Of a DNA stretch of 47,934 bases, positions 45,266 to 47,934 are shown one piece after another (position 1 is the stretch's first letter; each line of letters opens with the position of its first letter). The notes under the pieces were generated by a model. It was not told the origin of the DNA, ran no database searches, and saw only the letters and a list, made by a program, of their open reading frames with translations. The position numbers and the translations under genes are program-made. Source of the DNA: Rhodocyclaceae bacterium (GTDB lineage: Bacteria > Pseudomonadota > Gammaproteobacteria > Burkholderiales > Rhodocyclaceae); assembly GCA_020445945.1 (NCBI GenBank), contig JAGRFQ010000083.1, positions 1 through 47,934 of the forward strand. Reading direction: 5' to 3'.

Positions 45266-45284
45266 CTTGTCAGACGTCCGTCAA

Positions 45285-46196
45285 TCACTTGGCGGGTGCG
45301 TTGGACATCCCATACACGTAGGCGGCAAGCAGATGCACCTTGTCGTTACCGAGGAAGGCCTCGAATGCAGGCATCTTGTTGCTCCGACCACCATTGATCG
45401 TTTCCATGATGGTCGCCTTCGACGAACCGTACAACCATACCTTGTCGGTCAGATTCGGGGCACCGATCGCGGCCATACCTTTTGCATCGGCGCCATGGCA
45501 TGCGACACAGTTCTGCTGGAACAGTTCCTGACCGCGTTGCGCACGCAGCGAATCGTGCGCCAGCCCGGACAGCGAACGCACATAGTTGGCCACGTCTTCA
45601 ACGCCGTCACCGCCCAGCGCAGGCCCGAACGGCGGCATCACACCCTGACGCCCACCGAGAATGGTCGCCTTGATGGTTTCCGGCTCACCGCCGTACAGCC
45701 AGTCGTTGTCGGTCAGATTCGGGAAGCCCTTGGCGCCACGCGCGTCAGCGCCGTGACACTGTGCGCAGTAGGTCAGGAACAGGCGCTGCCCCATGGCCTT
45801 GCCTTCCGGATCTGCCGCCACAGCGTTCAACTCCATCGCTGCATATTTCTTGAAGATCGGCGAGTATTTCTCGTCGGCCTTGGCCATTTCACCTTGGTAC
45901 TGCCCGGAGGAAGACCATCCGTACACACCCTGCACGTTCCCGAACCCGGGATACAGAGAGAGATAGACGACCGCGAAAATGACGGTGATCCAGAACAGAT
46001 ACATCCACCACTGAGGCAGCGGATTATTGTATTCCGCCAAGGTCTCGTCCCACACGTGACCGTGCAGCTCGGCCTTGCCCCCTTTTTCGGTGCCCTTGCC
46101 CATATTGGTCACCAGAATGAACACACAGAACGCCAGACTCAGGGCCACCAGGACCATGACGTAGCCGTTCCAGAAGCTGCTAACGAAGTCAGCCAT
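45285..46196 (-). CDS. ccoP: cbb3-type cytochrome c oxidase subunit III (dihaem)
   Basis: CcoP passes electrons to CcoO through two c-type haems. The 303-residue product has two N-terminal membrane helices (about 10-31 and 63-84) with HVWDETLAEYNNPLPQWW between them. The two haem sites are CAQCH (144-148) and CVACH (230-234), each followed by its Met region (VMPPF; MPAFEAF). The start MADFVSSFWNGYV is set by AAGGATAAAAAA and by position right after ccoQ; the open frame upstream is non-conserved. Length is normal. Confidence 0.97.
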   Translation of the reverse strand: MADFVSSFWNGYVMVLVALSLAFCVFILVTNMGKGTEKGGKAELHGHVWDETLAEYNNPLPQWWMYLFWITVIFAVVYLSLYPGFGNVQGVYGWSSSGQYQGEMAKADEKYSPIFKKYAAMELNAVAADPEGKAMGQRLFLTYCAQCHGADARGAKGFPNLTDNDWLYGGEPETIKATILGGRQGVMPPFGPALGGDGVEDVANYVRSLSGLAHDSLRAQRGQELFQQNCVACHGADAKGMAAIGAPNLTDKVWLYGSSKATIMETINGGRSNKMPAFEAFLGNDKVHLLAAYVYGMSNAPAK

Positions 46197-46200
46197 TTTT

Positions 46201-46383
46201 TTATCCTTCCTTCGGTTGCCGGTCCGACACGTCGCGGGCCGGCATATCGTCATCGGTGAAGGGCAGCAACGCCGCTTCATCAAACCCGCGCTTGGCGGCA
46301 CTGCTGTAAGCCCAGGCACAAATCCCCAGGAAACACAGCAGCCCCAGAAGCGTCAGGATCGAACGGATGTCATTGATATCCAC
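46201..46383 (-). CDS. ccoQ: cbb3-type cytochrome c oxidase subunit IV (CcoQ)
   Basis: A 60-residue protein with one membrane helix (about 8-27, ILTLLGLLCFLGICAWAYS) and the CcoQ-typical tail KRGFDEAALLPFTDDD. CcoQ stabilises the oxidase, particularly in oxygen. It lies between ccoO and ccoP in the standard order; spacing to ccoP is 4 bases. Confidence 0.93.
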   Translation of the reverse strand: MDINDIRSILTLLGLLCFLGICAWAYSSAAKRGFDEAALLPFTDDDMPARDVSDRQPKEG

Positions 46384-46400
46384 AGCGTCACCTCACCCCG

Positions 46401-47021
46401 TCACTGCACGTTCTGAAGCGCGAGACCCAGACCCTGAAGGTATGCGATCACGGCATCCATTTCGGTCTTGCCCTCGAGGGCCGCCTTGGCGCCGGCAATC
46501 TCCTCGTCCGAATACTTGTGCAGACCCACCTTGTTCAGCGCCCGCATCTTGTCTTCGATGTCACTCGCGTCGGCGGGGCGATTCAACCACGGGAACGCCG
46601 GCATGTTGGACTCGGGCACCACGTCACGCGGGTTGTTCAGGTGAACCCGGTGCCATTCGTCGGAGTACCGACCGCCAACCCGATGCAGGTCCGGACCCGT
46701 GCGCTTTGAGCCCCACTGGAAGGGGTGGTCATACACGAACTCGCCGGCCACCGAGTAGTGACCATAGCGCTCGGTTTCCGCCCGGAACGGACGGATCATC
46801 TGCGAGTGGCAGTTGTAGCAACCCTCGCGGATGTAGACGTCCCGACCGTACAGGCTGACCGGATCATAGGGTTTGACCACTTCGTTGAGCGGCGTCGTGG
46901 TCGACTTCTGGAAGAACAGCGGAACGATTTCCACCAACCCCCCGACGCTGATGGTCAGCACCGTGAGGATGATCATCCAGCCGACGTTGCGCTCGATAAA
47001 TTCATGCTTCGATTGAGCCAT
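46401..47021 (-). CDS. ccoO: cbb3-type cytochrome c oxidase subunit II (monohaem)
   Basis: The 206-residue product has one N-terminal membrane helix (about 13-36) and a periplasmic cytochrome c domain with haem site CYNCH (68-72) in [23 protein letters not shown]. Family blocks are [26 protein letters not shown] and [11 protein letters not shown], the latter with the axial Met. GAGGAGACG precedes the start. It lies 15 bases after ccoN. Confidence 0.97.
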   Translation of the reverse strand: MAQSKHEFIERNVGWMIILTVLTISVGGLVEIVPLFFQKSTTTPLNEVVKPYDPVSLYGRDVYIREGCYNCHSQMIRPFRAETERYGHYSVAGEFVYDHPFQWGSKRTGPDLHRVGGRYSDEWHRVHLNNPRDVVPESNMPAFPWLNRPADASDIEDKMRALNKVGLHKYSDEEIAGAKAALEGKTEMDAVIAYLQGLGLALQNVQ

Positions 47022-47036
47022 TTTCGTCTCCTCGGA

Positions 47037-47934
47037 TTAGGCGTGAGCCGCCTGCGGCGCAACAACCGGTGCGCTGTAGGCTGGTTGGCCGGCGATGGTT
47101 TTGATCATGTTGTAGAACATGAGCAGCATCCCACCGAGGAACAGTACGCCGCCGAGCAGACGGATCGACCAGAACGGATAGCTTGCCTTGACCGACTCGA
47201 CGAAGGAATAGGTCAGCGTGCCATCCGGGTTGGTTGCACGCCACATCAGGCCTTGCATCACACCGGCAATCCACATCGAGGCGATGTACAGCACCACGCC
47301 GATGGTCGCGATCCAGAAGTGGGTCGTGATCAGCTTAGTCGAGTACATCTCGGTCTTGCCGTACATGCGCGGCAGCAGGTAGTACATGGCGCCGATAGAC
47401 ACCATGGCCACCCAGCCCAGCGCGCCGGAGTGCACGTGGCCGACGGTCCAGTCGGTGTAGTGCGACAGCGCATTGACGGTCTTCACCGACATCATCGGGC
47501 CCTCGAAGGTCGACATGCCGTAGAAGGACAGCGAGGTGATCAGGAACTTCAGGATCGGATCGGTACGCAGTTTATGCCAGGCGCCCGACAGGGTCATGAT
47601 GCCGTTGATCATGCCGCCCCACGACGGTGCCAGCAGGATCAGCGAGAAGATCATGCCCACCGACTGGGTCCAGTCCGGCAGCGCGGTGTAGTGCAGATGG
47701 TGCGGACCGGCCCACATGTAGGTGAAGATCAGGGCCCAGAAGTGGACCACCGACAGGCGGTAGGAATACACCGGGCGATCGGCCTGCTTCGGCACGAAGT
47801 AGTACATCATGCCCAGGAAGCCGGCGGTCAGGCAGAAGCCCACCGCGTTGTGGCCATACCACCACTGGATCATGGCGTCCTGCACACCGGCATAGGCCGA
47901 GTAGGACTTGGTCAGGCTAACCGGAATCGCTGCG
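47037..47934 (-). CDS. ccoN: cbb3-type cytochrome c oxidase subunit I (partial, start outside window)
   Basis: Only the C-terminal ~298 residues are present; the frame stays open to the last base of the window ([19 protein letters not shown] at the edge), so the start lies beyond 47934. The visible part has the copper-B/haem histidines of the catalytic subunit: [23 protein letters not shown] and [14 protein letters not shown]. Several membrane helices and the family block [15 protein letters not shown] follow. The end [14 protein letters not shown] is a variable tail. Its promoter, where an FNR box would be expected, is not in the window. Confidence 0.97.
   Translation of the reverse strand, partial: AAIPVSLTKSYSAYAGVQDAMIQWWYGHNAVGFCLTAGFLGMMYYFVPKQADRPVYSYRLSVVHFWALIFTYMWAGPHHLHYTALPDWTQSVGMIFSLILLAPSWGGMINGIMTLSGAWHKLRTDPILKFLITSLSFYGMSTFEGPMMSVKTVNALSHYTDWTVGHVHSGALGWVAMVSIGAMYYLLPRMYGKTEMYSTKLITTHFWIATIGVVLYIASMWIAGVMQGLMWRATNPDGTLTYSFVESVKASYPFWSIRLLGGVLFLGGMLLMFYNMIKTIAGQPAYSAPVVAPQAAHA

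Overview
The window is one 47.9 kb stretch of a high-GC betaproteobacterial chromosome. Gene content points to the Rhodocyclales (Azoarcus/Thauera/Denitromonas-like): a polar-flagellum fli set, PHA synthase and phasin, a trxB-ftsK-lolA-rarA-serS neighbourhood, FNR and Dnr-like regulators, oxygen-independent hemN, several hemerythrin proteins and a cbb3 oxidase operon. The genus is inference; the lifestyle (motile, PHA-storing, facultatively anaerobic, probably denitrifying) follows from the gene families. I saw no insertion sequence, prophage, CRISPR array or rRNA.

Layout. 1-3.8 kb: fliK, fliL, fliM, fliN, headed by a near-perfect sigma54 promoter, with a candidate sigma28 promoter before fliL. 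3.9-8.6 kb: a non-flagellar insert between fliN and fliO, holding a PEP-CTERM PhoX-like protein, a small membrane protein, the FetA/FetB-type ABC exporter, a DUF1415 protein and a convergent phasin gene with its own promoter. 8.9-11.2 kb: fliO, fliP, fliQ, fliR. 11.2-15 kb: tRNA-Ser(CGA), an AhpD-like protein, an MltF-like lytic transglycosylase, serS and a small unknown gene. 15-22.3 kb: rarA, lolA, ftsK, a Crp/Fnr regulator, trxB and an unusual Smr-domain protein. 22.3-26.3 kb: glnB, nadE, a COG3146 protein and ppa. 26.4-32.4 kb: a Cache-PAS-GGDEF-EAL protein, then copper homeostasis (copZ, copA and a MerR-family regulator, with a MerR-type operator/promoter).

32.4-47.9 kb is a low-oxygen/nitric-oxide district. 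It contains rhodanese, a TauE/SafE-type membrane protein and hemN on one strand, then fnr, a sirB-hemerythrin pair, a dnr-like regulator, an operon of hemerythrin, DUF2249 and a polytopic histidine-rich membrane protein, PHA synthase, a universal stress protein, a third hemerythrin, and the ccoN(partial)-ccoO-ccoQ-ccoP-ccoG-fixH operon followed by two tiny membrane proteins. Three 14-bp FNR/Dnr-type boxes lie in front of hemN/fnr, the hemerythrin-DUF2249 operon and the phaC/usp divergent pair. Two of them have -10-like hexamers at the spacing expected for direct activation, so these units may form one regulon.

Most noteworthy: an Smr endonuclease-like protein with its N-terminal anchor motif in three copies; the putative Dnr/FNR-driven hemerythrin-DUF2249-membrane-protein operon; a single FNR box that could drive usp and phaC divergently; a MerR regulator with an atypical metal site beside copA; a cluster of DnaA-box-like 9-mers beside nadE; and five convergent gene pairs whose coding ends overlap.
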